Shown piece by piece: positions 22,529 through 34,996 of a DNA stretch of 64,000 bases. Under the pieces are notes generated by a model. It worked only from the letters and a program-made list of their open reading frames with translations. It made no database searches and was not told where the DNA came from. The position numbers and the translations under genes are program-made. This stretch comes from Phoma sp. XZ068 (Eukaryota; Ascomycota; Dothideomycetes; Pleosporales; Didymellaceae): the NCBI GenBank assembly GCA_004835665.1, contig RBKR01000002.1:1302001-1366000 (forward strand), given 5' to 3'. How positions within the stretch are numbered: position 1 is the first letter of the stretch; every line of letters begins with the position of its first letter.

Positions 22529-25500
22529 GGTGGGGAGGACACTGTGAAATTAGGGTAGCACGGCGACTACGGGTGGAGGGCACGGCGGCAGTGAGACGAA
22601 ACAAGCGCTGTCGAGGTACAAGGCGCCGAGTGTGTGCACTACCGAGAGACAGTGGTCAGCACGCAGAATGCAGGCCGGGCAGTCGCAGTGCATACAATAT
22701 ACGCGGAGGTGACGAAGGGGTTGGGCGCAGCGAGGGCGTATGGCAGCAATCGTATACGGTGGTTGCTGGGTGCTGCTGGATGTGCTGGATGTGCTGGATG
22801 TGCGGCTGCGCGGAGGGTGAAGCCAGTCGCCCGGGATTAAAGAATGAATGACAGGTAAAGGAGCGGACAGATACCGCACGTCGACTCAGGTGTGGTGAGT
22901 GCGACAATGGGCTCCAGGTTGGGTGGTGGTCAAGAGGCCGTGGAGGGGAGACGGCGAGAGAAGCGGGTGGTGTGGATAGGCGGGTGCAGCGAGCTGGGCG
23001 GCGCGGCCGACGCTTTTGTCGCTGGGAAACGGACGGGACATTCACCGCACGGATGCCAATCTGACTGTCAAGCCAAGCAGGGCCCACATGCACTCGCGCG
23101 TAGGTAGGGGTACCGTGGCTCGCATCCTTGCAGCATCGCTTGCCTGCTGCGGGCATGGTTATTGCGCTGGCACGACGACAAATTTGCATTTGCGCGCACG
23201 CTGTCCACGGCCACTTTGGCCTGCTGCAGCAAGACACTGTCGCACGGCGGCGGCATGGCAGAGCGGTGCTGGACACGCAGGAACGCCCGTAGCGCTCCGG
23301 CGAACTGCCAACTTTGAGCCCGCAATCTCGCAATTTCGGACGCGGCTGTGCCTGATCTCCATCATCACGAGGGGCTACCAGCTGGCCCGGCGACAGCTGT
23401 CCACTCCACACTCTGCGCAACCATGATGTCGATGACGCTGAGCGGCGCCGCGGACAGGCCAGCGGCAGGTTTCTTGCAGCTGCCCTCAGGCGACACTATC
23501 AAAGTCAATTGTTCCTGCGGCTCATCTATCGCGCACCTGCAGCGATAAGCTGCATCTGCATGAGGACCACACCGTCCGTAATGGTGTGCAAACGGTCTGT
23601 AAACGACCTGCAGACCTGCAGCATCTGCTCGAGTCAGCAACCCTCCACCACTCAAACGCGCACTCCCACTCGCTGAAGCTGCCTGCACGAGATATGCATC
23701 TTCGCCATCTCTCTCCAGATCGTCTTGGCAGCCTGCCGCAACCCGGCAAACCTCTTTGTTCTCCGCATGCACGCCCAGACATGACGCCAACTTGCTCGCG
23801 TCGATAGATGCCGCTTCCGAGTCTGCTCCCTCAGTGGCTCGAGGTCAGCCACGGCTTCGAGTCCAACTCTCTCCACATAAGGATAAGCAACAGCATGTTT
23901 CACGCATACCGTTCGAGGTGGGTCCAGCAAGCCCCCGGTTGCCAAGTTAGTATATGGTCTGCCGCAGTTGGCGACCAATTGAACTAAAGGCGTCACTTGC
24001 CCCTGCATCACTAGCAGCATCTTCCCAGACGAGCGACGCTATTCAGGAGCCTTGCCCCTTTTGTGAACGCGACGAGCTCGTCCTCGCCACCATAAATAGT
24101 CCTGCCAGACAAAATGCGGAGAAGCGGGAGAGACAAAGCAGCGGTTTCGATGTATTTGCCCAGGCGTGTCTTGTCTTTGCACCGAAATTCATGTGCGCAC
24201 TCTTGCAAGTACCTTGTATCGACGACAAACGTAATTGCCTCGACTCCAACGGGTAAAGGGTGCAGCAGGCAGCGAAAAACCGCGCATAGGATAGCTGGCA
24301 TGCACCATCCTCGTCACCCTGGATGTCTTGGACGCCAAAGCATGGCCTGCATTCTGGCGTTTGTACAACGTGTTCTGCAATGCAACCTGCACTTCTTCAC
24401 CTTCTTCAATTCATGTACGGTCCGATTGTTCACAGTTTTGCTTTTGCTGGGCTCAATGTCCGGCACGCTGATCTAGGCCCACTACAAACCTTCAACCATC
24501 AACGCCGCTGCTGCAAGCGGATTCTACGCTACCACAGTATGTCGACGCCGCAAAGCTAACCGAGCAGCCACAGTGTGCTGTAGACACACCCCGTACCATT
24601 CGGGACATATTCGGCCCCCGATACCCTTTCCAAGTTGCATGCTGGGTACTCTGTGATAGTGAGACGTCATGAGCATGGTAGGCCTGTCTCCCGCGGTGAG
24701 AGCGATCTACAGGGACCAAACGGCGGCGGCCTGATTCCCACACAGATTTCTCAGTGCAAATCTTTATTTGCCCTCGTGCTCGGTTCCACATAGAACTGAC
24801 ATTCCTTCAAGGAGGATGCCAGGTACCGAGATTGAGCAGGATTTTACGAGGATACGGAGAAGTGCCTGAAAAGCAAAAAGGCCGAACGTCATATAACTAC
24901 GAAGTTGCTAAGGCTCTGATACGTGGAGAATAGCGTATCAACGATTTTCATTTGTGACCACCAGCTTCGCGCGATCTGTTGTAGCCTTGCGCCGTCGAAC
25001 TTTGGTTTGTCTTTCTTCTCTATACCGAGTGGCGGTAAGATGGGAGGTCTCCGTCTTCTGACCGGTCAGTTGGATGTTCCTGATTATCCAGGTGGAGAAT
25101 TTGTCGCGCTCGAGTTGAGTGATCTCTACCATCGTCCGCGTCCGTTGATGCCTCGCAGTTGTCGAACTACATCCCATGGTACGCGGTCTCCGTGCCTGAA
25201 AATCTCGCTCAGCGACGACTCCATCACGCGCCATTGGCTTGCAGTTGCTGGTCGCATGTAACCAGGCATCCGCTCGTGTCCGTTACCTGTCACTGTCAAA
25301 CTTTGGTAGATGAAGGTAAGGCACGGTCCCTGACTGCTACGCTATTATTTGCCACGTTCTCGAGGCAATGACATGTCAGGCGGATGTGGCTGTCCAGCCA
25401 CCAGCAATTGCTTGCTGCGTACGTTGCAACTTTCATGTTTGTCGCGTTGACAACTGTCTTTGTTGCTAGAAATTGGCAATTTCCGGGTTCTCAAACTCGC

Positions 25501-28500
25501 TCGGGCCAAAACAGGAAGTGTAATGAGCGTGGCTTGGCTCGCTCGAGCCAATGAGAGCGTGCTTGCGATCGTATTTTCCTTGTTTCGAACCAGTCCTTTC
25601 CCGTCCTCATTTTGTTCATGTATACAACACGCTCCTTCGTTGACTGCTGTGCTCATTACCGTTGTTATGACAAGGTTAACCTGTCGTTGATGGTTGTTAA
25701 TAGCTTTGGGTGCGACAGTAGGAGGCAACCTCTCAGGCGTTCCAGGTCCGTCCACAAATCTGCTTCAACCTGTGGCGGTACGCGCGTAACTTGCGAATCC
25801 AGCGCCATGTATCCGCGACGCCAGCTGTGCGGAGCCTCACGTACGCGAGAACTCATGCGCAACCCCAGATCGTTGTAACGTCCCAACAAAAATACTTCAG
25901 CAAGCGATTGCACCAGTTACGGTCCTTTCCAGCAATGCAACTACCCTTCCGTTGCCTTCCGTCTCGCTTGTTCCTTGTTACGGCATAGCTGTGGGATAGT
26001 CTTCTTTGTCCTGCACGAACCAGATGCGGGGAGTCGACGACTGGATCTTGCATCCGAAACTAGCCCCGCTAGACCAAGCTGCAAGATGCAGCTGAGCTGC
26101 AAACGGTCAGGATCTGGACTCGACGATGCGTAAATTGACTGGTACTTTGACACAACAAGCACGGCCAGGGGAAGAGCGGGGAGAAAGCAACGCAGGCCTG
26201 AGGTCATCTCAAGGTGCCCAGCGCTACGTGCCAACAGGACTAGCAACGAAATGCATGCTGCGAAAGAACCGCGAAAAGAGCCGCGATATGGTGGCTAGCA
26301 GATGCCACAATCGAGTACAACAATGCAGAGCTCGGCCCCAGGCATGAGCTTGTATGAGCTGAAGCGTACACAGGACAAAACATTGTTGGAACAAGCAACA
26401 CCGGCCCAGCGCCGGCTCGCAACAACTTTTGCACACCGATATCACACACCAGAGTGGATGGTGCTGTCGGTTGTGTACCGAACTCGGACGTCAATTGGTC
26501 CAGCGTTTGCTGCTGTGCATCGTAAGTGTAGAATCCATCAGCACTACGGTCGACTAGCCCTGCATCCAGGACGTGGCACGACTTGCCGTGTTAATCCTTC
26601 AATTATACGCGAGTGTGGTCCATGATTTCTTTGTTCTCCCGGCAACCCCCGATACGAGAACGCATAGAGAATCACTGAGTGGTCGAGTGTCCGTCAATAC
26701 CCAGAGCTGTGATCCTTGACATGCTGGTTAACCGTTATGTCGATGCGTACTGGGATGTTGAGATCGTCGTTGTACCGCGTCTTTCGAGCCGCATGCACGA
26801 GGTTGACACCATGCCCAATAGCATCTCTTTGCAACACACCAAGCCAGAATTCACGACAAACCGATGGCCTGGATCCTCTTTCCGATCTCTGACACGCGTC
26901 ACGCATACTGCATGTTCGTACAGTGATTTTCAGGGCTCGGAGGGGGCCGTCCCAGTGTCCGCGTCATTTCTCAAGGGACTGTATCCTTCCAGCAGAACGT
27001 TGCCAAGGGTTCCACTACAGACGTTTGGGACGATGCCAACGTCTATCGCAGCGAGTCCGAAATCGGTCAGCTTCACGCGCCTCAATCTCGAGCGATGGTC
27101 TTGAGTCGTTCGAATTGTATGAACCTAGCCTTTCGTCGTCACGGTAATTGGTACTAAAATCAGCTACGGACGAAAATGAAGTGTAGAACTACAGTCCGCG
27201 ACAGGTCTTGTGGCCTCAAGAGAATACATCTGGAGTATAGCAATCACAGGCACGGTAATCTATGCAGGCTCGATTGTTGGCAGTCTTGAAACGCCAGAGA
27301 CGCTGTTGAGAGTTCATAAGCATAGGAGTTCGACTTTGCTTCCTTACCTCTTGCTGGCCAACATCATCATCACCTGCAGGTCGAGCAAGCATATCCATGT
27401 TTTGCGGAGCTTCGAGGTCAGCTCTCAACGACATGGCACGCGACCACTGCGCCGTTGTGGACCTGCACTCATCGCGACTACCCCATGAAGCGCCCCCATC
27501 TCTACTAGATACTCAAATATCTACGAGGCTGAAAGACGTACGACGCTTGATGCTGAATTAAATCTAATGTGAGACATACAACAACTGTACTTCCTTACTC
27601 CCACGTATACCCATCAATATCAGTAATCTCAGTGCTTGTACGACTAAACGTTACGGAGATATTGCGATCGCCATGTGCACCCCCATCCCTCACTGCATCT
27701 GCATTCCTAACCAACTGACTCACTCACCTCGTAAGCCTGCTGTGCGCTTGTCCCTTAAGCATGTTCTCGGGCCGGTATTCGACGAGCAAGTCCCACTGCA
27801 TGCGCCATCTGCGAGATGCTGCACCAACAAGCCCGCTCAGCGCCAACGTTTCACACGGCGCTCGCCCGGTCAGATGAAAGTGAAGGATGGTGATGTAGGT
27901 GCCGGTGGTCGCGGATGCTCGGCGGGTACAAGTGGCGTTTGGGTGACACAGCAGTAGTGGGTTGTTTGATCTGGGTGGGGTGCGGTGGCTTTACTTCAGC
28001 CTCGTGGAGACCTATTGTAGGCAAAGCGGTAGGGCGATGGAAATCTCGAGGAGGAGTGATTCAGTTGTGTGTTGAGTCGGTTTTGCATTATGCATTACGA
28101 TAGTGAATTCCATAAGGTTCGGTCTTTCTACCCAGCAATCTATTGCATAAGGAGTTTAGAGTATCTGTTTCATAGAGCCATATAATAGACCTATAACAAC
28201 GTGTTTCAAGAAAAGAACAACCGTCAAAAGTATAGTATATCCTTCCATTGGTACCGGCCAAATCCTCAACACTTCTAACTGCACGCCATAATTCCATGTA
28301 TTTCTACCGCCCCGTCCTAGGATGAATACACACCGCCTAAACGTCCATGCGCAGTGAAAGCCACGAAGACTCGCATGGGTGAGTCATATCTATAAGTGTT
28401 GAGTCCTCCAAATGTGTAAATCCAATACGAACTTGCCTCAAAAGCATGGGGTCCTCCAGTGCTGGCTTTTGAGCATGGAGACGCGTGTGCGCTTTTTGCA

Positions 28501-30663
28501 TATACGCGTTCCAGTGTATATTTAGGTGCAATTTGTGGCAGTGTGGAATTGGGTAGGTCGTGATGTCCATCTTCACTCCGTGGAAATACGGATCTTGCGA
28601 GCTATTGCCTGTAATGCCTTAGGAAAGAAATTGTGTTGCTCTGTTATGTAAGTGAAGATTATACTGCGACTTCCTGTAGTGCTGAACTCTTGTGTCGGAC
28701 GGTTGTATCATCTTCCGTCATCCAAGCTCCGAAAGCTAGTTCGTACGGTTCTTGGGTTGTGTGCTGGTATATTTGCAAAGCAGTTCACTGACCTCTTGGA
28801 ATGCTTCCTGACGTACCACCAGGAGATTAGTGGCTTAAGGAGCTTGAGTAGTGGTTTTTGTGGCGGCCTTATTCAGCGCTTGTTGCGAATTCAAATCTTT
28901 GGGTTAGAGGTTATTAGAAAGGTGATGTATGAAAGTGGAAGAGATGGGTTTAAGTTGTGTGCTGATGTTCAATATCAACTGAACAACAGATCGAATGGTA
29001 GAAGCGAGGAGGAAATCTTTTTGCCCGGGGGCGAGAACTGATGGTCTGGTGTATAGTATGTGAAATCTTGAGAAGTGTAAATTGGGATTGCCGAAGTACT
29101 GATATGCGAGTGCTGTCTTGTTGTTGGTTCATGCCGCGACAGTTGGATGAATGGGTGATATGGTCCAAATTTGCCCCACCTTGATCTCCAACTTGCAAAC
29201 CTTTGGTCTGTTCATAGCCTCGTAGGTAAATGTCTTTTAATATAACTAAATGTGCAAGACAACGTGAACAAAAGGTACACGCCAAACCTCGGTATACTAA
29301 CATACTTCGACACATCGTACTTGCGCTAGGCTATGCGTGTCTTTTGGCCTGTATCATTTGCCTATCACCCCCTGGCGTATTATTTTAGAAGACGATTGAG
29401 CACCTGGACATCGAGCGACTAGCTATTTGCTCGAATGGTAGCAGACTTCCACCTGTTAGTAATCGTGGCTAGCCTGACTCTCAACCTTAATTTCAATCTC
29501 ATCAGGGATAGATCTGGCAACTGTTAGAGGCCTATTTCATGCGCTGACTACACGCTCAATACTACATCTATATATCACCACAACTGCTTCATGTCTCTTT
29601 GGATACCGCCATCGGTCAACCCTAGCTTATTTGACAAAGTGGTACACTTGAAGCGAGGCTTTGAATTCCATCATAGACAGTTAGGGTGATTAATATTGCG
29701 GAGGCTGATTGCTGAAGCCGCTGGCGGACATTACTATGTGAAGGAAGGCTATTTTGCTATTTTGTCGAAGTTGCGGTAACGTTGAAATAGGGTATGGTCT
29801 AGCTATTATACTGAAAACTTTCAGTACATGAGCGGCGAAGCAGTAGGAAACATTCCGGTGGACTAGTTGGCAGTCTGGAGGGCGAGTCGCTAAATATTTA
29901 ACTGCAATGCGGTTGTTTCGAAGAGCGGAGGCTATGATAGTGATAGATGATCTTATTGTTGGAGGTACAAAGGATGACATCTACAGCACCTGAAGATTAA
30001 ACTTTTTTGTTGCAGATCAGCACATAAGGCCACTTATAGAGCGCGAGTTTGTATTAAGATGCATAATTTCTGACCATTGAACTATAGTCGAAATAGTTTA
30101 CTGTCATGATCTGGATGTCTTACTCCAACTTGTAGTACTGACCGAACAGCTCATATATTCTCTGCTTCGAAACGCAGATATGTTCGTCTGTAGACATAGG
30201 GTTTAATGGTTTATAGATTTTGAGTGAACTAGCAATTCATTCATCGCTGTTTCCACTCTACCTGAGTATTGGCGATGTGAACGATGAAAAAGGACCTGCA
30301 GCAGTGACAGCACAATGAACAGGACGGCCATATCAACTATAGCACCCCGCATATCGTCTCAACTAGCTGTGCCTTGGCCAGCTTGCCGTTGCATCTGTGA
30401 GCCCCTGGACATCTCTCTATCATCCCGCAGTTTCTTTTAGGCAGCCTTAGTATCATCTTGAATAGAGTGTGGTTTTAAGAGATCCCCGGATGAGTAGCTG
30501 AATTAGGAAGCAGTATCTTGGAGTTTTTGCTTACTCGAGGCCCTCGGTGGTGGACACTGAACCATTTCTAGTCAACTTGGTGGTCGTCTTAAAACACCGC
30601 TCACTGCTGAATCACATGAATGCTCGGGTGCTTGAAGTAACGTGGCTTTCAATTGCGCTGGGC
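22529..30663. other. 8.1-kb stretch with no supportable gene
   Basis: Between the Ser/Pro-rich gene and the glutamate-cysteine ligase gene no frame combines a domain, plausible splice sites and length. The first 0.9 kb is GC-rich and leader-like, with a 9-bp tandem repeat at 22774-22800. The middle (24-27.5 kb) has neutral composition; the right third (28-30.6 kb) is more AT-rich. Two isolated coding-like hints (minus strand near 27040 and 27728-27990) are described in the findings. It may hold long regulatory DNA, non-coding transcripts or decayed genes. Confidence 0.5.
22774..22800. repeat. Short tandem repeat, 3 x 9 bp
   Basis: Three perfect copies of TGCTGGATG in the presumed 5' leader of the Ser/Pro-rich protein gene. 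Confidence 0.8.
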
Positions 30664-31560
30664 TTATTCATCCCGCAGTTCTGCAACCGCGAAATACCCC
30701 TTGTTCTCCACTACGCCTCTATCTTTGATGACTGCAGTATACTTGACAACCCACTGCGGTGACACATCGCCCTTGAGACCATCTTTGTTCGACTCGCCGG
30801 CCAACACGCCTGATCCATTCTCACCAGACCCCAGTATTTGCCTCAGCGTACCTCGTGGCAGGATGTTTGTGCAGTCGTTGTGTGTGAGGAGCTCGATCTG
30901 TTGCTGTTTCGCGTACAGGATCAATGGCTTGGGCACGACACAGCAGTCGCGAACGTTAATTTGATTTACACTGGGCTTGATGGTGGTGTGCTCCAGGAAC
31001 TTTGCCATTCGCGCAACGCCAAACTCGGCAATACCTAGCTTCGACACTAGACCCTCGCTGTGTAGTCTCTCCAACGTCTTCCAGGTTGCGACCATGGTCT
31101 CGATGTCCTCTGGTGGCACTTCGGAGTCGTCGCAGCCTTCTGAGGTTGACTGTGGCGCCGAGGGTGGGTCCTCAAGGTCTGAGTCTTCATCATCTGCATC
31201 GAAAGACATCCCGGGGAAGCTGACAATGAGGAGGTCTATCGACTTGCTCCCCAGCTCCTTCAGAACTAGTTCTATTGCTTCTCTTGTCTGGGCGCATCGG
31301 CGGTCGGCGGGAATGTTTGGTAGGTAGAACAGCTTGACTGTGACGTCGTAGGATTCGCGAGGCTCGGTGAGAGGTGACGGCTCGTGGGTAGGAATGTAGA
31401 GGCTGTCGTTTACTTGCGTTGTCCACGACTTGTAGCTGGTGGTGCCGGGTGGTGTAGGTGATGGTTGCTGGTAGGCAAAGTTTGCGCGCAGAGACGATGT
31501 GAGTTCCGTGTTGGACTTCTCAAAGAACGGTCGCCTCGTGACTGAGGGACCTCCAGACAT
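30664..31560 (-). CDS. GCLM: Glutamate-cysteine ligase modifier (regulatory) subunit, 298 aa
   Basis: A single exon from ATG 31560. The sequence follows the GCLM/gamma-GCS light-chain family, an aldo-keto-reductase-like barrel. Visible blocks include TREAIELVLKELGSKSIDLLIVSFPG, WKTLERLHSEGLVSKLGIAEFG and the C-terminal block NQINVRDCCVVP...IELLTHNDC. The subunit binds the catalytic gamma-glutamylcysteine synthetase and raises its activity in the first step of glutathione synthesis in the cytosol. An acidic Asp/Glu/Ser insert (about residues 125-155) interrupts the barrel, as in other fungal members. The start is the first in-frame ATG and gives a normal family length. Confidence 0.88.
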   Translation of the reverse strand: MSGGPSVTRRPFFEKSNTELTSSLRANFAYQQPSPTPPGTTSYKSWTTQVNDSLYIPTHEPSPLTEPRESYDVTVKLFYLPNIPADRRCAQTREAIELVLKELGSKSIDLLIVSFPGMSFDADDEDSDLEDPPSAPQSTSEGCDDSEVPPEDIETMVATWKTLERLHSEGLVSKLGIAEFGVARMAKFLEHTTIKPSVNQINVRDCCVVPKPLILYAKQQQIELLTHNDCTNILPRGTLRQILGSGENGSGVLAGESNKDGLKGDVSPQWVVKYTAVIKDRGVVENKGYFAVAELRDE

Positions 31561-32037
31561 GATATTGCTGTGTAGGTTAGCATCGTTCTATTTGCTCGAG
31601 GTCAGGATAGGAACACACGAGGTAGATAGTATGAGCTTCATGGTGACGATTGTGTCTTTCTCTACCAGCTAAGGAGTCCTAGAGCTGTCACCTTGTCTTT
31701 AACAGCAGGTGCTTGCGGGTTATATGAGGAAATCCACCGAATGTTCAGTGCAAGGAAGTTTGTCAGCGACTGCTTAGTTAGCGTCCAGTCTGACGATGTC
31801 GGGCCGTAATGATCGCGTGAGTGCTTGACAAGGTCCCAGGTCTATGGCGCCTGAGTGTTAGTCTCTTTCTATGCGCAGACAGTCACAGCAGGGTGCATTG
31901 AAGTTGTGCAGTTGTCGCTGATGGCGGGGTGATGCGCGTGCTTTGACGTTCGCTCGGTTGTCCCCGCCGCCGCCAATCTAGGTGGCCGCAACATCTCCAA
32001 AGAACACCGCAACACTGCTGGACAGCACGCAGCCACC
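31561..32037. other. Divergent promoter region, GCLM / AP-1 sigma
   Basis: About 480 bp between divergent starts. No further feature was recognised. Confidence 0.45.
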
Positions 32038-32767
32038 ATGACGATCAAGTGAGTACGCCCCGCTGCACGCCATCTAATACATTGCATTCAAGCACGCGAT
32101 CAGGTGCTAACAAAATAATAAAGATACCTCATCCTGCTCTCGCGGCAGGGCAAAGTGGTTGGTACCTCACCCAAAGCACACCAAACACCTGCTGAAGCTC
32201 GTAGCGCCTAGCCAAGTGGTTCACCACGCTCGCACCTAAAGACAAGGCCAAAATCGTCAAGGACGTCTCGCAGCTCGTCCTCGCCCGCCGCACGCGCATG
32301 TGCAACTTCCTTGAGTACAAAGGTCGGTGGTGGGTCCCGGCAGGGGTAGCTCTTCGCTAGGCTCACACATTCTTCTAGACACCAAGATCGTATACCGCCG
32401 ATACGCCTCGCTCTTCTTCATCGCCGGCTGCGACTCCACCGACAATGAGCTGATCACCCTCGAGATTGTCCATCGCTATGTCGAGCAGATGGACAAGTAC
32501 TACGGCAACGTGTGCGAGCTTGACATCATCTTCAACTTCCAAAAGGCATACTTCATCCTCGACGAGCTGCTGCTGGCCGGCGAGATGCAAGAGAGCAGCA
32601 AGAAGAACGTGCTGCGCTGCATAGGGCAGCAGGACAGCCTAGAAGACATGGAGGTGAGCGAGACCGGCCCTTGATCTTCGTTCTCCCACACGCCCAGAGC
32701 GCCATGTGGCTGACACACGCCCGCCGCTGTTCAGGCCGAGGACGACATCCACTCGAAGATCATGTAG
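32038..32767 (+). CDS. AP-1 clathrin adaptor complex sigma subunit, 5 exons, 156 aa
   Basis: Exons are 32038-32048, 32124-32157, 32205-32322, 32379-32653 and 32735-32767; all frames join exactly. The product is a small longin-type adaptor subunit. It starts MTIKYLILLSRQGKVRLAKW and includes RMCNFLEYKDTKIVYRRYA, NELITLEIVHRYVEQMDKYYG and CELDIIFNFQKAYFILDELL, the near-invariant AP-1 sigma blocks. It works in the AP-1 complex at the trans-Golgi network and endosomes, sorting cargo into clathrin vesicles and binding dileucine signals with gamma adaptin. Length matches the family (about 155-160). A second acceptor farther downstream gives a different C-terminal end (see the alternative exon). Confidence 0.92.
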
Positions 32768-32834
32768 CGTGTCAACGTTGGCCTGTCTCGAGATGAACCA
32801 CGAACGATCACTGACCGTGTCGCCCCGGCACCAG

Positions 32835-32882
32835 GAAGCAGAGGAGTTCAGGGGACGCCTGCACGACACCGGCATCATGTAG
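32835..32882 (+). other. Possible alternative last exon of the AP-1 sigma gene
   Basis: Joining the donor at 32654 to the acceptor CACCAG at 32829-32834 keeps phase 0. It adds 15 residues ending GIM followed by TAG, giving 161 aa. An upstream CACTGAC fits a branch point. The shorter form uses the acceptor before 32735 and ends KIM. Both tails are acidic then end in Ile-Met. Confidence 0.4.
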
Positions 32883-33899
32883 CATCACAGGGACAGCATT
32901 GCACGGCGAACGGCGCATGAAGCACGGAGTTATACGGCGCAAAGGACTTGGCGACTGGAAAATGCACCATCAATCATCCTGCCGCGACGTGCGGATGATT
33001 ATGGCTGTACTCCACCTACTTCAACTATACACCTTAGTCTGGCGGGCGTTGGATCCGTCCAGCAGGTTTGGCACTAGCGGTCTACGGGACTCGAACGTGA
33101 TTACAATGTCATGATATCGAGATTGCTCCTTTGGCTTCCCCATTTCCTTTCCTTCTGTTGCTGTTCTAACAAGTTCAACCATCTAGCCACAGACTACACA
33201 CCAGCATACTGCTGCAAATGCAAACGTGACAGCAAATGGTTCGGATCAAGAATGATCCATCTCCCAGAGCCCTAGCATCTACTCAATCAATTGTTGCCGA
33301 GCTCCTCAAGAGTTCGTTATCAGGCAACCAATGTTACTGTCCTCTTCAATGTGCTCATTGCAGCTATCGCTGATCGCAACCATCACGTATTCTCCACATG
33401 GCCACATGGGCACAGCAACTAACAACTACTAACCACCTGCGACACCACTCACAACCTCTCGCCGTCCCATTCCGACTCTCATCAGACGTTCGTTGGTCGA
33501 CAGGTCATGCCGCGCTCGGCTGTTGTCGGACCAATCAGGAGCGATAAAACGACGCATGCTGCCACCGCCGCTTTAGTCTACCGCCAAGTCAGCTCCGGAA
33601 CACCGCTCTTCGACGACGTACGACGCAATCGGCCTCTCACACCACCCCCACCACCCATAACTACATGTCCCTCGCCTGCTAGACGACTGTCTGGCCGTTC
33701 CAACAGTATCTTCACCTCTCCGCAGCCAGCCTAGAGTTGTTGCTATCTGTTGCATCGGCTCGCGCAGGCCCACCCCACGATAAGGAGCACCCACCTAGCC
33801 AGCAGCTTCGGCACGTTGACACGAAGCCACGACCATCTCGGAATCAGTCGCATCATCGTTAGCAAACCTCGGCGATAGCAAGGAATCCAATCCGACACC
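32883..33899. other. Intergenic region and MAF1 5' leader
   Basis: About 1 kb. The part from about 33400 on is CA/CCG-rich and leader-like. The frame at 33507-33734 is not supported as a gene. Confidence 0.4.
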
Positions 33900-34996
33900 A
33901 TGAAAGTACGTAGTCGATGCATCTCGACGCGTCCGGCCTGCGATGATGTAACTAACCCGATGACCCACAGTACCTCGATTTGTGCGCCCTCCACGAGGTC
34001 AACCTCGCCCTTAACTTCGACACCCAAGATACTGCGATTATCGGCGGCTGTGACCTCTGGACTGTAAAAGCAGCCGGCAGTGACAAGAAGCTCTACAGGC
34101 GCATTGAGAACACGCTCGAAGCCAGGCATAAAGACCACCTCGCAGCCATCGCAGATCTGTCCGAACAATCAGCTGCGCAATTCGCCGACGACATCGATGT
34201 CGAAAGGGATACACCGTTTGGCAGTTTTAATGAGGCCTCGAACAGGCACTCGTTCGCTTATCTCATCGCGACTTTGAATGCGACGCATATCGACTACGAT
34301 TTCGCGAACACCCTGAACCCCGACGAGTTCCGTCGCGAGACACAGCAGAGCTTTATGCACAAGATCGACCAGACCATGTACTACCTACGGCCACAGGTCT
34401 ACTCGGCCGGCCTACCTGCAGGTGCCGTCACACCCCTCGGCTCACCGATATGGAGTCCCCGATCCTGGCAGCTGCTCGACAGCGAAATGGACATGACCAA
34501 CTGCGAATACTACGCCTGGGAGCCGTCTGACGATCCGTTCGCAGACGACGGCGCTATTTGGAGTCACCACTTCTTCCTCTACAACCGCGATCGCAAGCGC
34601 GTAGGCTACTTCTACCTGCGCGGCATCTCCGCCCTCTCTCCTAGCCCCAGCATGTCGATGTCGCTCATGAGCAAGTTCAAGCAGTCAAATTTCGAATCGA
34701 GTACCAACGCTGGTTCCCGCAAGAGGGCTGAGTACTGGCTCGGCGACCGCGCAAAGAAGGGTCTCGAGGCTTACGGCGACAGTGACGAGCTGGACAACAT
34801 GGTTATCGACCATCCTGGCGATGTTGTCGATGCGGACCAAGATCGATTCGTACCTATACGCGAAATGAGCATGGACGCCGACTACTATGAGAGCGAAGGC
34901 GACAGCGACGTGGAGAGTTTAGTGGAGATGCACAGGCGAAGGAAGAGCGGTGTACGCACCATGAGCGAAGGCATTATGGATCGCATGGAGCTCTAG
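33900..34996 (+). CDS. MAF1: Maf1, repressor of RNA polymerase III, 2 exons, 343 aa
   Basis: Exon 1 is only ATG AAA (33900-33905); the intron 33906-33970 runs GTACGT to CCACAG; exon 2 is 33971-34996. The spliced start MKYLDLCALHEVNLALNFDTQD matches Maf1 proteins, which characteristically carry an intron very near the start. Conserved blocks follow: GGCDLWTVKAAG (box A), a region with SFAYLIATLNATHIDYDF, and the C-terminal box with WSHHFFLYNRDRKRVGYFYL (residues about 195-215). The tail is acidic with phospho-type Ser sites and RRRKS, likely the PKA/Sch9/TOR-regulated part. Maf1 moves to the nucleus on stress and blocks Pol III at tRNA and 5S genes. Confidence 0.95.

Noticed and set aside
24114..24476. 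120-codon plus-strand frame in the gene desert
   Set aside because: Composition is unlike neighbouring genes and there is no domain, start context or intron support.
26679..27104. 141-codon plus-strand frame
   Set aside because: Featureless sequence that ends without conserved blocks; the opposite strand gives the more interesting DFG-like peptide.
33070..33120. tRNA-like B-box (GTTCGAGTCC on the minus strand)
   Set aside because: The T-arm stem does not pair and no A-box or anticodon arm is found at the right distance. No tRNA was found in the window.
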